A model generated the notes under the pieces. The model did not search any database. It saw only the letters and a list, made by a program, of their open reading frames with translations, and had not been told where the DNA came from. This document shows, in pieces, positions 15,234-24,844 of a DNA stretch of 30,433 bases; the first letter of the stretch is position 1; every line of letters starts with the position of its first letter. Location: positions 1 to 30,433 of the forward strand of contig CAYJGR010000016.1 of assembly GCA_964370005.1 (NCBI GenBank), read 5' to 3'. This DNA comes from Heteroruminococcus sp964370005. GTDB lineage: Bacteria > Bacillota > Clostridia > Oscillospirales > Ruminococcaceae. A program made the translations under genes and the position numbers.

Positions 15234-16711
15234 GCTTTCTCCCCTACTCCACAATAAATATTACCTATCTCACTTTTGCGCCCAAGTAGTTCCTCATATC
15301 TGTCTATATACTCATAAGGATATTTGTGATTGTAAATGCGGGATACTTGTCCGTTTTCGGGGTGCACTATCTTGCTGACCGCCCCCGCACCTGCCGCCAA
15401 AATGGTCTGGCTCTCGGCCATGATATAGACATTATATCTCCCCTCATTGCCCTCTTTGGAAAACCCGGTGTTTTCAAGGTTGCCGGCTGTGCCCCTTTGA
15501 CGGTAAAGGTAGTATGGATGATAAGCACTTTGTGCCAAACTGCGATAGGCATAGTCCACCATATCGACCGCCATGCCGTACTCATGGCGCAACTCCTCGC
15601 GCATCTTACTAAAGCCCGCCGCCCGCTTTACAGATAGGGTGTGCAGGGTGATGTTCTGTGGAGCCAGTGATATTACCTTATCCATACCACTACAAAACCC
15701 CTCGAGGTCGTCCCCCGGAAGTCCCGCTATCAAATCAACGTTTATACAGTCAAACCCCGCCGCCACGGCAAGCTCGTAACTCCTCAAAAACTGCTCTGCC
15801 GTGTGCTCTCGGCCTATGTTTTTCAGTACATCGTCCCGCAATGTCTGTGGGTTGACACTCACCCTGCCCACACCATGTGCTCGCATGACGCCCAGCTTCT
15901 CGGCCGTGATGGTATCGGGGCGACCGGCCTCGACCGTGTACTCCCATATCTGTGACAGGTCAAAATTTTGTGCAACAACGTTTAGCAATTCGTCAAGCTC
16001 ATTGACCTCCAAAACGGTCGGGGTACCTCCACCCACATAGACTGTCCTAAGCCTAAGCCCTAAACGCTTTGCAATATCGGCCGTGTCACGCAGTTCACGG
16101 TGCAGTACTGCCAAATAACTTGGCAAAAGTCGCCTTGCCTTATCCATGCCATGCGATACAAAAGAACAGTACCGACAGCGGGTGGGGCAAAATGGTATCG
16201 AGATGTACAGGCTAAAATCCATCCTGTCACTCATGGCTAATATGGGGCTTTCTCGTCGCTCGGTCTCGACCGCAAGGGCTGTTTTTTGTTGGGAGACCAA
16301 GTAATCCCGCTCAAAACTTTCCTGCGCCGCCTTTTCATCGCCACTTTGTTTATATAAATCCCGCAGTAGTTTTACAGGCCTTATGCCTGTGAGAATGCCC
16401 CACGGGGGTTTTATGCCGGTCTGCTCGCATAATAAACGGTAAAGCAGTCTACCCAGCGCAAACTCCAATTCGCCCTCAGCCGTATCGGTGGGCAACAGTT
16501 GCTCCTGTGGGGTGCAGCTTAGGGATTGTGAGTCGAGATAATCAGCACGCAGTAGCACCTTATCCCCCTGCCTACAAATCTCACTGACCACACAGGGCTC
16601 TTGGGGCAGTATCTCCTGCATAAACCAGTTTATTTTCTCGTGAGGAAAAAACATCATGACAAGTCGTTCCATCTCATAGCGAAATGTATGGCCACGTATG
16701 AGCAAATTCAC
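15230..16711 (-). CDS. hemZ: Coproporphyrinogen dehydrogenase HemZ (radical SAM)
   Basis: 493 residues with a GTG start that overlaps the stop of the MBL hydrolase gene (GTGA). The radical SAM cluster motif SIPFCPTRCRYCSFVSHG has cysteines at about residues 175, 179 and 182. YVGGGTPTVL, TVEAGRPDTI, RVSVNPQTL and NVDLIAGLPGD are typical of the HemN/HemZ group. The roughly 165-residue N-terminal extension ending in KPPWGILTGIRPVKLLRDLY is the HemZ-specific feature in Firmicutes. HemZ is annotated as an oxygen-independent coproporphyrinogen III oxidase, although not all relatives have that activity and no other haem gene is nearby, so the reaction here is not certain. It is the fifth gene of the operon. 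Confidence 0.93.
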   Translation of the reverse strand: MNLLIRGHTFRYEMERLVMMFFPHEKINWFMQEILPQEPCVVSEICRQGDKVLLRADYLDSQSLSCTPQEQLLPTDTAEGELEFALGRLLYRLLCEQTGIKPPWGILTGIRPVKLLRDLYKQSGDEKAAQESFERDYLVSQQKTALAVETERRESPILAMSDRMDFSLYISIPFCPTRCRYCSFVSHGMDKARRLLPSYLAVLHRELRDTADIAKRLGLRLRTVYVGGGTPTVLEVNELDELLNVVAQNFDLSQIWEYTVEAGRPDTITAEKLGVMRAHGVGRVSVNPQTLRDDVLKNIGREHTAEQFLRSYELAVAAGFDCINVDLIAGLPGDDLEGFCSGMDKVISLAPQNITLHTLSVKRAAGFSKMREELRHEYGMAVDMVDYAYRSLAQSAYHPYYLYRQRGTAGNLENTGFSKEGNEGRYNVYIMAESQTILAAGAGAVSKIVHPENGQVSRIYNHKYPYEYIDRYEELLGRKSEIGNIYCGVGEKA

Positions 16712-17340
16712 AGGGCTTCCCCCGTGAGGTAAGGATTGCGCACCCTCTCACGCTCCAAATTTGAGGCGGGACCATGCCCCGGCAATACCTTGTAATCTTC
16801 CTGTAGCGTCTTTATCCTCTCAAGTGATTTTTTCATCACCTCGTAATCTCCACCCAATAAATCACATCGGCCTATCTCCCCTGCAAACAGGGTGTCACCC
16901 GAAAACATATACTCACCACATAGATAAAGACAACCGCCGGGGGTATGGCCCGGGGTGTGAAATACCGTCACGGTCAGCTCGTCCAGGGTGATTTCTTCCC
17001 CATCGCTCAGCTGATGGTCGGGGGTTATGTCAAATTTGTCGTCGGTCTGGGGTCGTCCGCCGAATTTTCTGCGCTTGGTGGTGGCAAAAATCATTTCCTC
17101 GTCACGGTGCGCCAACACCTGCGCCCCAAACGCCTCCCGAACAGCCTTGACCGCCCCCACATGGTCATAATGGGCATGGGTCAGCAGTATTTTCTTTGGG
17201 GTAAGCCCCTTGCTTTTTACAAAATCTATAATTTTTTCGGCCTCATCGCCCGGGTCCACCACAAGTGCGTTGCCACTATCTGTGGCCAAAATATAACAGT
17301 TCTCCTGAATAGCTCCCACCACAAGTGTAAACAGTTCCAT
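16708..17340 (-). CDS. MBL-fold metallo-hydrolase (glyoxalase II-like)
   Basis: 210 residues. The metal-binding motif LLTHAHYDHVG gives THxHxDH at about residues 54-60. Further ligands are in VFHTPGHTPGG, SGDTLF and a late LPGHGP, all canonical. Size and motif layout match the YqgX/YcbL-like hydrolases related to hydroxyacylglutathione hydrolase. Substrate is unknown; a detoxifying thioesterase is plausible. It starts 13 bp after dtd and overlaps hemZ by four bases. The ATG at 17340 is preceded by AAGGAGG. The same dtd - MBL - hemZ order is frequent in Clostridia. Confidence 0.93.
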   Translation of the reverse strand: MELFTLVVGAIQENCYILATDSGNALVVDPGDEAEKIIDFVKSKGLTPKKILLTHAHYDHVGAVKAVREAFGAQVLAHRDEEMIFATTKRRKFGGRPQTDDKFDITPDHQLSDGEEITLDELTVTVFHTPGHTPGGCLYLCGEYMFSGDTLFAGEIGRCDLLGGDYEVMKKSLERIKTLQEDYKVLPGHGPASNLERERVRNPYLTGEAL

Positions 17341-17353
17341 CGTATGTTCCTCC

Positions 17354-17806
17354 TTATTTCAGTTCATCGCTGTCCAGTATTATGGTCACAGGGCCGTCGT
17401 TTTGTATACTCACCAGCATATCGGCGCCGAATTTCCCCGTGGCCACCCTTTTTATGCCACCTGCACGCAGGCGCTCTATAAATGCCTCATACAGCGGTAT
17501 GGCCTGCTCGGGGCGGGCGGCATTTGTGTAAGAGGGACGGCGACCCTTTTTGGCGTCGGCATACAGGGTGAAGTTTGATATAACAAGCACCTCGCCATCT
17601 ATATCCCCCAGTGAGCAGTTAAGCTTGTCCTCGCTGTCGGGGAATACCCTCAGGGCTACACATTTGTCGGCCACCAGTTCCACCTCACGCATGGTATCAG
17701 TATGGGTTATGCCGAGCAGTATTACAAACCCTCTGCCTATTTTCTCTTCCTGCTGTCGGTCTATGACCACCCCACCCGACGCACAGCACTGTAATATAGC
17801 TCTCAT
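17354..17806 (-). CDS. dtd: D-aminoacyl-tRNA deacylase
   Basis: 150 residues, the family length. DTD hydrolyses D-amino acids (and glycine mischarged on tRNA-Ala) from tRNA. Signature motifs are present: ISNFTLYAD (usually SQFTLY) at about residues 76-84, followed by KKGRRPSY, and the C-terminal NDGPVTIILDS (NxGPVT) at about 136-146. The N-terminus MRAILQCCASGGVVID matches the usual MRAVVQRVxxAxVxVD start. The Gln-to-Asn change in the first motif is minor. It lies 8 bp after relA in the operon. Confidence 0.95.
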   Translation of the reverse strand: MRAILQCCASGGVVIDRQQEEKIGRGFVILLGITHTDTMREVELVADKCVALRVFPDSEDKLNCSLGDIDGEVLVISNFTLYADAKKGRRPSYTNAARPEQAIPLYEAFIERLRAGGIKRVATGKFGADMLVSIQNDGPVTIILDSDELK

Positions 17807-17814
17807 ACTCGCTC

Positions 17815-19980
17815 CTATTGTATGGTGCGTTCCACCCGCACCACACCCTTTATTTTTTTCATGGCCGATATCACCGAATTAAGCTGGCCGAGGTCGCTTA
17901 TGCTGACCGTCACCTGAATGCTTGCATGATTATCCTTTTGCACCTTGGAATTGAGGGCATGTATGGGTATATGCAGGTTACTCAGTGTGGCGCTGACATC
18001 AACGAGCAGATTGTTGTGGTTGGCACAGTAAATATCTATGGTTGAGTTAAAAGTCTCTTTAACACGTTCGGCCCACTCGGCACCTATCCACCGCTCGGCA
18101 TTACTATCATCACCCTTGGAGCTTTCGACATTTATACAGTCCCGCTTGTGTATGGACACACCGTGCCCTCGGGTAATAAACCCGATAATCTCATCCCCGG
18201 GCAGTGGGTTGCAGCATCTTGCAAATTTGACAAGACAGCTGTCCAGCTCCTCGACGATAACCCCGCTTGATGCGGTACTCTTGCGCTTTTTGAGCAGTTG
18301 TTCCTCCTGCTTTTCGGTCGAGCGGTAGTTTTTGGCGTAATCCTCTTTTATTCGAGGCAAAAAGCGCTGAATATTCACCCCGCCATATCCTAAAGCGGCG
18401 TAAAACTCATCCACACTGTTATAATGTTGACGGCGAGAAAAACTCTCTATATAATCCTCCCGCTCCTTATCATCAAAATGTATAAGGTTACGGCGGAACT
18501 CCTTTTCAACAATACTGCGTCCCTCGGCAATATTCTCCTCACGGCGCTCCTTTTTGAACCAAGAACGAATTTTGTTGCGAGCCTCGGAGGTGCGCACGAT
18601 ATTAAGCCAATCACGACTGGGTCCGTTTTGCTGACCAAGGGTTAAAATATCTACAATATTGCCTGTTTTTATCTTATAATCAATTGGCACAATGCGCCCA
18701 TCCACCTTAGCCCCTGTCATACGATTGCCAAGTCCTGTGTGTATGGCATAGGCAAAATCTATAACGGTAGAGCCTATAGGTAGACTTATCACATCACCCT
18801 TGGGCGTGAAGGCAAATACCTCTTCAGGGGCGATATCGGTCTTTATCGACTGCACTATCTCCTCGGCATCTGCGCCCTCCTGCTGTGACTCCAAAAGCTG
18901 GCGCACCCATGAAAGGCGCTCCTCCAAGCTATCCTTGCCACTTACCCCCACCTTGTACTTCCAATGGGCGGCAACACCATATTCGGCCGTGTAATGCATA
19001 TCCCATGTGCGTATTTGCACCTCAAATGGTATACTCTCTTTATCGATAAGGGTGGTGTGCAGTGACTGATACATATTGGGCTTAGGCGTGGAGATATAGT
19101 CCTTGAACCTATTTGGTATGGGTCTAAATTCATCATGAATTATGCCCAAAATATTGTAGCACTCAAACACCGAGTCAACAATGATTCGCACAGCATAGAC
19201 ATCATAAATCTCCTCAAATGAACGCCCCTGCATATACACTTTGCGGTAGATGCCATATATGCTCTTTACACGTCCATCTATTTGCATATGGTCATGTTCG
19301 AGGCGCAAACGGTCATTAATGCGACTTTTTATGCGCTCTAAAAACAAAATTCTGTCCTCGGCACGCATGGCGAGTTGACCCTCAATTTCCTCGTAACCCA
19401 CAGGATCGAGGTAGCGCAGTGAAAGGTCCTCCAGCTCCTCTTTTATGGCGCGAATACCCAGGCGATGGGCAAGCGGGGCATACACTTCCATGGTCTCAAG
19501 TGATTTTTCCCTACGCTTTTGATCGGGCAAGACATCTAGGGTGCGCATATTATGCAGGCGGTCAAAAAGCTTTATAATTATGACACGTACATCCTGCGCC
19601 ATAGCCAAAAGCATCTTGCGCACATTTTCGGCCTGTTGCTGCTCACGGGAGGAAAACGGGATTTTGCCGAGCTTGGTCACACCATCCACGAGCAAGGCCA
19701 CATCGGCTCCAAACGCTTTATGGACACTCTCGATGGTTATAACCGTGTCCTCAACGACATCATGAAGCAGGGCGGCCACCACCGTCTCGGTGTCCATCCC
19801 AATACCAATAAGCAGTATCGCTACCGACAGGGGGTGGGTAATATAGGCCTCACCCGATATACGTCGCTGACCATTGTGGGCATCAAATGCCACTTTATAT
19901 GCGGCGGAAATCTTATCAATATCATAAGGCTTACCGCTTTGTTCTATAGCTTTTTGTAGGTCGGCATAGCTAAGATCCAT
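17815..19980 (-). CDS. relA: Bifunctional (p)ppGpp synthetase/hydrolase RelA/SpoT (Rel)
   Basis: About 721 residues. Domain order is that of long Rel proteins: HD hydrolase (HNGQRRISGEAYITHPL and LLHDVVEDT with the His-Asp pair near residue 75, both intact), synthetase (RVKSIYGIYRKVYMQGRSFE, YDVYAVRIIVD), TGS (VFAFTPKGDVISLPIGSTVI), a Cys-rich zinc-finger region (FARCCNPLPGDEIIGFITRG), and a C-terminal ACT domain (ending GVVRVERTI). It makes and degrades the stringent-response alarmone. Both catalytic halves look functional. I use the ATG at 19978-19980; a GTG two codons upstream (19986) overlaps the recJ stop. Downstream of recJ, upstream of dtd. Confidence 0.96.
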   Translation of the reverse strand: MDLSYADLQKAIEQSGKPYDIDKISAAYKVAFDAHNGQRRISGEAYITHPLSVAILLIGIGMDTETVVAALLHDVVEDTVITIESVHKAFGADVALLVDGVTKLGKIPFSSREQQQAENVRKMLLAMAQDVRVIIIKLFDRLHNMRTLDVLPDQKRREKSLETMEVYAPLAHRLGIRAIKEELEDLSLRYLDPVGYEEIEGQLAMRAEDRILFLERIKSRINDRLRLEHDHMQIDGRVKSIYGIYRKVYMQGRSFEEIYDVYAVRIIVDSVFECYNILGIIHDEFRPIPNRFKDYISTPKPNMYQSLHTTLIDKESIPFEVQIRTWDMHYTAEYGVAAHWKYKVGVSGKDSLEERLSWVRQLLESQQEGADAEEIVQSIKTDIAPEEVFAFTPKGDVISLPIGSTVIDFAYAIHTGLGNRMTGAKVDGRIVPIDYKIKTGNIVDILTLGQQNGPSRDWLNIVRTSEARNKIRSWFKKERREENIAEGRSIVEKEFRRNLIHFDDKEREDYIESFSRRQHYNSVDEFYAALGYGGVNIQRFLPRIKEDYAKNYRSTEKQEEQLLKKRKSTASSGVIVEELDSCLVKFARCCNPLPGDEIIGFITRGHGVSIHKRDCINVESSKGDDSNAERWIGAEWAERVKETFNSTIDIYCANHNNLLVDVSATLSNLHIPIHALNSKVQKDNHASIQVTVSISDLGQLNSVISAMKKIKGVVRVERTIQ

Positions 19981-19982
19981 TA

Positions 19983-22019
19983 TCACACCAGCTTTGCTCT
20001 GTTTATTTTTTCGTACACCGCCGAGGCGAGTAGGTCGGTTTTTTGGGGATTTGGTAGGGCGATAAGCCCCTCGTTTTGTACCTCAACCAATCCTCTTTCA
20101 AGCAAAATCTCTATAGCCACCCAAATTTGCCCGCAGGTAAGATTTTCACCGCTCATTGTACCACAACTCACATCACACCCATAATGCAGTCGCCCCGCCT
20201 TTATACCCCTATACACCGTGGCGACATGGTCACGGTCGGGAGTCAAAAGTTCTATCTGGGATTTGCTCAGTGGTTCTTCCCTCATAAAACGTTCAAACAA
20301 TGACCGCTGAGCTATTATGTTTTCGGTTTGCACTTCACAGTGGCGCATCTGTACTACCTTTATGGTGACACGTCTCTCCCCTGCATATTCATTTTCACTG
20401 AGCGATACGGCTAAATCTACCGCACTACCCACTGTAAACCCAAACTGTGTCGCCGTTGTATGAAACATCATAGCCGATATTTTTTGTCCATCACAGGTAA
20501 GTCGCAAATTAAGATGACGACCCTCCCCCACAGGACGTATTTCTTGCAATATACAACCTCCCAAAAAGAAGGTGGCCGAGGGATTGCCCTCTCCAAACGG
20601 TTCCAAACAGGCTAAACTATCAAGAAGTTCCACCGTTATCTCTTTTGGTGAAAGTGCACAGTCAACCTGCAAAACATCTGTGGGCATCTCGGGATATTGC
20701 TCGGCGCAAAAGCTCCTCATATCACTTGCAAAATTTTCCAAGGACTCGGGGGAAAGTGTGAGCCCTGCCGCCCCGGGATGTCCTCCAAAGTGGGTTAAAT
20801 GCTCGGCACAATGGGTTATAGCCTCTATGAGCGAAAACCCTTCAATGCTCCGCCCCGAACCCCGAGCATCCTTATCATCTACCGATATCAAAAGACAGGG
20901 TTTGCCAAAGCGTTCGGTCAATTTTGAGGCCACAATACCCAGTACCCCACGATCCCAATCTTTGCCCCATAATATAAGCATACGCTCATGGGCAATATTT
21001 GGATTTTGTGCCATACTGCTTTCTATCTCACGATAAATTTTGTCCTCAACCTCTTTGCGGCGGCCGTTGAGATGTCCGAGGTGTGAAGCCAACTCGACCG
21101 CACGCTCCTGCTCATCACATAGTAGCAGTTCAAGGGCACAGTCCACATCCCCCATACGTCCGGCGGCATTTATGCGGGGGGAGATACCAAAGGTCACGGC
21201 GGTCGAAAAAAGCCTATCCCCACTCAGTCCCGCCTGCTGCATAAGGGCACACAGCCCCACATTGCAGGAGCAGGACAGCACTTCCAATCCCCTCTGGACT
21301 ATAAGGCGATTTTCCCCCGAGAGTTCCACCACATCGGCCAGTGTGCCCAGTGCCACAAGGTCACCATATTGATCGATTATACCCTGTCCGTCATCCTCCT
21401 CAAGGGCACATATGAGCTTAAACACCACCCCAACCCCTGCAAAATGGATATATGGGGGTGGTGGGCAGTCGGTGCGATGGGGGTTGACGATGGCCACGGC
21501 GGTGGGCAACACCTTGGGTGGGGTGTGGTGGTCTACCACTACCACATCCATGCCAAATGATGCGGCATAGGCCACCTCTTTGGCGGCTGACACACCGTTA
21601 TCGACCGTCACAATAAGTTTTGTGCCGTGCTCATGCATGAGATCGACCCCTGCCATGCTAAGGCCATAGCCCTCTGCACGTTGGGGTATGTAGTAATTTA
21701 CATCGGCACCGATCGATTCTAAATACTGATAAAGCAGTGCGGTGGAGGTGATACCGTCGCAGTCAAAGTCACCAAATACGGTTATTTGTTCCCCCTGCTC
21801 TATACTTTGGCGTATACGCTTTACCGCCTTATCCATATCGGTGATTAATAACGGATCACTAAAACCCGCACTGCCGAAAAAATTCTGTATCTCCTGTACG
21901 GTCTGTATACCCCTGCCATAAAGCAAACGACAAATAATAGGCGGATACCCGGTCTCTTTTGACAACCCTGCTATTATATTTTCATCATAACTTCCCACAT
22001 TCCATGCTTTGAGTCTCAC
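19983..22019 (-). CDS. recJ: Single-stranded-DNA-specific exonuclease RecJ
   Basis: 5'-3' ssDNA exonuclease of the DHH phosphoesterase superfamily, acting in recombination and mismatch repair. The DHH domain shows VFGDFDCDGITSTALLYQYL at about residues 82-101, VTVDNGVS, VVVDHHTPP (DHH near residue 164) and NPHRTDC. The DHHA1 domain has GGHPGAAGLTL. A C-terminal OB-like region and a roughly 100-residue tail with an HTH-like character (LTCGQIWVAIEILLERGLVE) follow, as in Clostridia. I choose the GTG at 22017-22019, preceded by AAGGGGGG at 5 nt, giving 678 residues. An upstream ATG at 22073 lies inside the promoter and is rejected. First gene of the operon. Confidence 0.95.
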   Translation of the reverse strand: MRLKAWNVGSYDENIIAGLSKETGYPPIICRLLYGRGIQTVQEIQNFFGSAGFSDPLLITDMDKAVKRIRQSIEQGEQITVFGDFDCDGITSTALLYQYLESIGADVNYYIPQRAEGYGLSMAGVDLMHEHGTKLIVTVDNGVSAAKEVAYAASFGMDVVVVDHHTPPKVLPTAVAIVNPHRTDCPPPPYIHFAGVGVVFKLICALEEDDGQGIIDQYGDLVALGTLADVVELSGENRLIVQRGLEVLSCSCNVGLCALMQQAGLSGDRLFSTAVTFGISPRINAAGRMGDVDCALELLLCDEQERAVELASHLGHLNGRRKEVEDKIYREIESSMAQNPNIAHERMLILWGKDWDRGVLGIVASKLTERFGKPCLLISVDDKDARGSGRSIEGFSLIEAITHCAEHLTHFGGHPGAAGLTLSPESLENFASDMRSFCAEQYPEMPTDVLQVDCALSPKEITVELLDSLACLEPFGEGNPSATFFLGGCILQEIRPVGEGRHLNLRLTCDGQKISAMMFHTTATQFGFTVGSAVDLAVSLSENEYAGERRVTIKVVQMRHCEVQTENIIAQRSLFERFMREEPLSKSQIELLTPDRDHVATVYRGIKAGRLHYGCDVSCGTMSGENLTCGQIWVAIEILLERGLVEVQNEGLIALPNPQKTDLLASAVYEKINRAKLV

Positions 22020-22051
22020 GGTATCCCCCCTTAAAGCAAAATTACCGATTA

Positions 22052-22080
22052 ATTTTATCACTTTTTGCAACATTTTACAA
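22052..22080 (-). promoter_or_regulatory. Extended -10 sigma-A promoter of the recJ operon
   Basis: Minus strand: -35 TTGTAA (22075-22080, 4/6), 17-nt spacer, TGA-TAAAAT as an extended -10 (22052-22057 hexamer, 5/6, with upstream TG). The predicted start is near 22045, about 26 nt before the GTG start of recJ. Confidence 0.75.
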
Positions 22081-22188
22081 TCGTTTTTGAGTTAAAATGG
22101 ACTGAAAGTGGCAAAAAACTCTCGCCGTCATCTTTTTTAGTATGACATTTGCTTTTGTTTCCCCAACAATTATATGCCGGCATGACAA

Positions 22189-22443
22189 TAGGCGGGGGTG
22201 GGGCGAGGCTCGCCCCTGCGGTCTTTGCAGGGGGGCATGTGCGCACTTTGCACATGCAGTCGGCCTCCGAGTGTGCAAGGCTAAGGACGACCGAGCCGTA
22301 GCCCTGCCCTCGCCGTAGATGTTGGTATTGATAGGAAGATAGCATAAAAATTCAGCCCACCCGCGCATTTTGCAGGTGGGCAATTTAAAGTTTTTGTTCA
22401 AACTTTTTTCAAAAAGTTTGCGGGGTTCGGGGCAGAGCCCCGA
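22189..22443 (+). repeat. Composite dispersed repeat, copy B
   Basis: Read on the plus strand: GC-rich module beginning ggcgggggtggggcgagg and including ccgagtgtgcaaggc, then a CCACCYGC/GCAGGTGG stem, the aaacttttttcaaaaagttt palindrome, and the hairpin cggggcagagccccg. The order and orientation of modules equal those of copy A (6080-6356, opposite strand). The final palindrome-plus-hairpin part is nearly identical between copies; the GC-rich part has diverged. Confidence 0.7.
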
Positions 22444-22453
22444 GGTCTTTGGG

Positions 22454-23581
22454 TCAAATCTTGCCGTCGGCACGATAATCTGCCAAAAGCAAATCTACCA
22501 TTCTGCCATAACTCTTCACGCCATCCTCTTGGCTGTTTGCTCGCAGGTAAAGGTCGTTAGCTTGTTGTGCAACCTCTCCTACCGGTGTTTCGTATTGATC
22601 CCAGTAGCGGTTGTGCAGTTCAAAATCCCTTTGCACAAAGTGTGATAAATCCTCCATCACCTCGGCATAGGCCTGCGCATCACTGCGAGCTAAAGCATTT
22701 AGGCTATGACTGAGTGCCAACATAAGCCCACTGTATCGGGTGTGTGCCTCCTCGGCTGCTCGACAGGCCACAAAAGCAATATAATTGGCCTCATCCTCCC
22801 GCATAAACCCACAGACGTGGGCGAGCTCATGGGCGGCGGTGGCCGGTATGGTGTAGTCGGGGGCGTTTGTGTTGACGTTAGCCTCACCTGTAAAGAAAAA
22901 ATACATGCCGGTTATGCGCCCATATGACATAAGCAAGGACATCTCGACCGGCTTTGGTGTAGCAATCGCGCCGCCGCAGAGCACGTCATCATACTGCCCT
23001 TCGAGTGCTATGTAACCCTGCCTTACATCGTCGGTCATAGCGTCAAAGCCCTCGGACAGCACCATGCCACCATCTTCATCCCGCTGTACCTCAAAGCTCA
23101 GAGCATTTGCCTGCCGGGCAAGCTCGACACAAAGCTCCGCCAGTTCTTGCGAGCTCGAGGGTATCACCTCAAAATCGCTCTCCATCGAGGCATACTGCAC
23201 AAACGAAGCACGGTAATAGTTGAGCCCACCAAACATTAAATACACCGTGAGAATTACCCCACCCCACAAAAAGACTCCCGAGAACATCTCTTTCCAGTAA
23301 TCAGACAGCTTGTCCGGCGTCTTTGCGGCGCAGACTATCCCCCTTATAAGGCGACACAGCACTGCAATCACCACACCCCAGACCAACACTTCGGCAACCG
23401 AAAAGGGCACAAGCGATGTGAGGGCGGAAAGCCCATGAGATATTCCTGTATATATTCCTCTGGAAAATATGTTTTCGACAAGGACTGTGCTACTCGGCTC
23501 TCGGCATATGAGTACAAGAAAAATACCGATGGCCAAAAACACAATGCCGGCCACTGTTCTTCTGACATATCTGCTTTTCAT
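22454..23581 (-). CDS. DUF3810 family membrane protein with HExxH motif
   Basis: 375 residues. Three hydrophobic segments at about residues 10-26, 60-82 and 101-120 precede a large soluble domain. That domain has AAHELAHVCGFMREDEANYI at residues 249-268, i.e. an HELAH zinc-protease motif (His251, Glu252, His255) followed by a conserved EDEAN, the hallmark of DUF3810. A membrane-anchored metalloprotease is the natural inference, but activity has not been established for the family to my knowledge. The ATG directly follows the stop of the smr-like gene (TAGATG), so the two are coupled. Last gene of the degV - smr - DUF3810 transcript. Confidence 0.88.
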   Translation of the reverse strand: MKSRYVRRTVAGIVFLAIGIFLVLICREPSSTVLVENIFSRGIYTGISHGLSALTSLVPFSVAEVLVWGVVIAVLCRLIRGIVCAAKTPDKLSDYWKEMFSGVFLWGGVILTVYLMFGGLNYYRASFVQYASMESDFEVIPSSSQELAELCVELARQANALSFEVQRDEDGGMVLSEGFDAMTDDVRQGYIALEGQYDDVLCGGAIATPKPVEMSLLMSYGRITGMYFFFTGEANVNTNAPDYTIPATAAHELAHVCGFMREDEANYIAFVACRAAEEAHTRYSGLMLALSHSLNALARSDAQAYAEVMEDLSHFVQRDFELHNRYWDQYETPVGEVAQQANDLYLRANSQEDGVKSYGRMVDLLLADYRADGKI

Positions 23582-23932
23582 CTAAAACACCACTATAGTA
23601 ATCCCGCCGTTTTGGCGTGAGTAATCACGATCGCGACACAGCTCGGGGCATATGTCAACCGCCCGCCTTGCCGCCTCATAAAAGGGGGAAAAATCCTCCC
23701 CCGGCACAAATTCTTTTATAGCACCTGTCTGTTTTTTGTGTCGTAGGAGAATATGTACTTCCCTCTTTATAGCCCCGCCCTTGCCGCTGGAACCATAGCC
23801 ATGTATCACTTTTATTGCCGATTGTCGCCCGGCCTTGGCCATTGCAAGCTCTTGACCGAGGCGACTGCAGGCTGTGGCAGCCGTGGGCATACCCTGCTCA
23901 AGGTTTATAGTTTTATAAGCCACGGCCCGCAT
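23582..23932 (-). CDS. Smr-domain protein
   Basis: 116 residues, a stand-alone Smr (small MutS-related) domain. The core IKVIHGYGSSGKGGAIKREV contains the HGxGxxG signature, and the C-terminus GGITIVVF is the typical last strand. The first Smr motif, usually LDLHG, is replaced by INLEQGMPT, as in a common Firmicutes subgroup. Smr domains are associated with nicking or RNase activity; the role of this small form is unknown. GGAGG lies only one base from the first ATG (23932), so a GTG three codons later (23923), 10 nt from the GGAGG, may be the true start. It lies between degV and the DUF3810 gene. Confidence 0.85.
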   Translation of the reverse strand: MRAVAYKTINLEQGMPTAATACSRLGQELAMAKAGRQSAIKVIHGYGSSGKGGAIKREVHILLRHKKQTGAIKEFVPGEDFSPFYEAARRAVDICPELCRDRDYSRQNGGITIVVF

Positions 23933-23955
23933 ACCTCCACAATATCAAAATTTAC

Positions 23956-24828
23956 TCAGCGTTTGTTGCCCATAAAGAACAATGCTACTGTACCTGTGCC
24001 GGTGTGGGTGCCTATAACCGAACCGATATAATCTATCATCCCACAACCGCACCCTGTTTTTTGCTTTATCTGCTCGGCTACAAACTCGGCATCCTCTTTG
24101 CAGTCGGCATGGCTGATAAACACATCCTGCTTGTCACAGCCCTTTGTCATTTCGGCCATCATGTCGGCCATTTTAATAAGCGAAGCTTTGCGACCTCGAA
24201 CTTTATCCATAGCTATAAGACGCCCCTCATCATTTACATGAATAATAGGCTTTATACCCAGCGCCGTGCCCACAACAGCCGAGGCCTTGGACACGCGTCC
24301 GCCACGGTGCAGATGATTCAGGTCATCTACAGCCACAAGGTGAATCATCTTTAACTTGTTCTCCTCCAGCCAGTCGGCGATCTCCTGCATGGAGGCCCCC
24401 GCTTTTTTCATCTTCACAGCCTTGTCCACCATCAAACCTTGTCCGAGCGATGCACACAGCGTATCCACTGTGATGATGGTGGCCTCGGGGTATTTCTCTC
24501 GCATATCCTCAGCGGCAATGGACGAGCTGTTGTAGCTACCACTAAGTCCTGACGAAAATCCTATATGCAGAATGTCATACCCCTCTTTGAGCTTGGGCTC
24601 CATCATCTCGACGGCCTGTTCGGGGTTTATCTGCTGGGTGGTGGGCATAGCACCGTTGCGCATCGCATCGTAAAACTGTGCAATATTCATACGGGGATCA
24701 AAGTTTTGATAGGCCTCACCATCCAATACAAAACTCAGTTGGCAAAACACCACATCATTCTCGGTGTAATAGTTCATGGGAAGGTCGCTAGCAGTATCAG
24801 TTGAAATAATAAAGGGTCGATTGCTCAT
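23956..24828 (-). CDS. DegV family fatty-acid-binding protein
   Basis: 290 residues from an ATG at 24828 preceded by TTGGAGGTGCCAA. Motifs: IISTDTASDLPMNYY at the N-terminus, the TSQ-type segment (here MPTTQQINPEQ), GFSSGLSGSYNSS, and LHRGGRVSKASAVVGTALGIKP. Family members bind a fatty acid and act with FakA in phosphorylating exogenous fatty acids; no fakA is in view, so participation is inferred. An in-frame ATG at 24876 lies within the promoter and is rejected. First gene of its operon. Confidence 0.93.
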   Translation of the reverse strand: MSNRPFIISTDTASDLPMNYYTENDVVFCQLSFVLDGEAYQNFDPRMNIAQFYDAMRNGAMPTTQQINPEQAVEMMEPKLKEGYDILHIGFSSGLSGSYNSSSIAAEDMREKYPEATIITVDTLCASLGQGLMVDKAVKMKKAGASMQEIADWLEENKLKMIHLVAVDDLNHLHRGGRVSKASAVVGTALGIKPIIHVNDEGRLIAMDKVRGRKASLIKMADMMAEMTKGCDKQDVFISHADCKEDAEFVAEQIKQKTGCGCGMIDYIGSVIGTHTGTGTVALFFMGNKR

Positions 24829-24844
24829 TTGGCACCTCCAAAAG

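Larger units (their letters stand above)
22020..22453. other. Gene-free interval between DUF3810 and recJ
   Basis: The recJ promoter occupies 22052-22080. The rest, from 22189, is copy B of the composite dispersed repeat, next to the stop codon of the DUF3810 gene. Reading frames here are translations of repeat DNA and no gene is supported. Confidence 0.7.

Noticed and set aside
22020..22073. Upstream ATG start for recJ at 22073
   Set aside because: It would place the start codon inside the promoter; the GTG at 22019 has a strong ribosome site.
22075..22473. 132-codon minus-strand ORF with another frame beside it
   Set aside because: Both frames are translations of the composite repeat and recJ promoter DNA, with no ribosome site.
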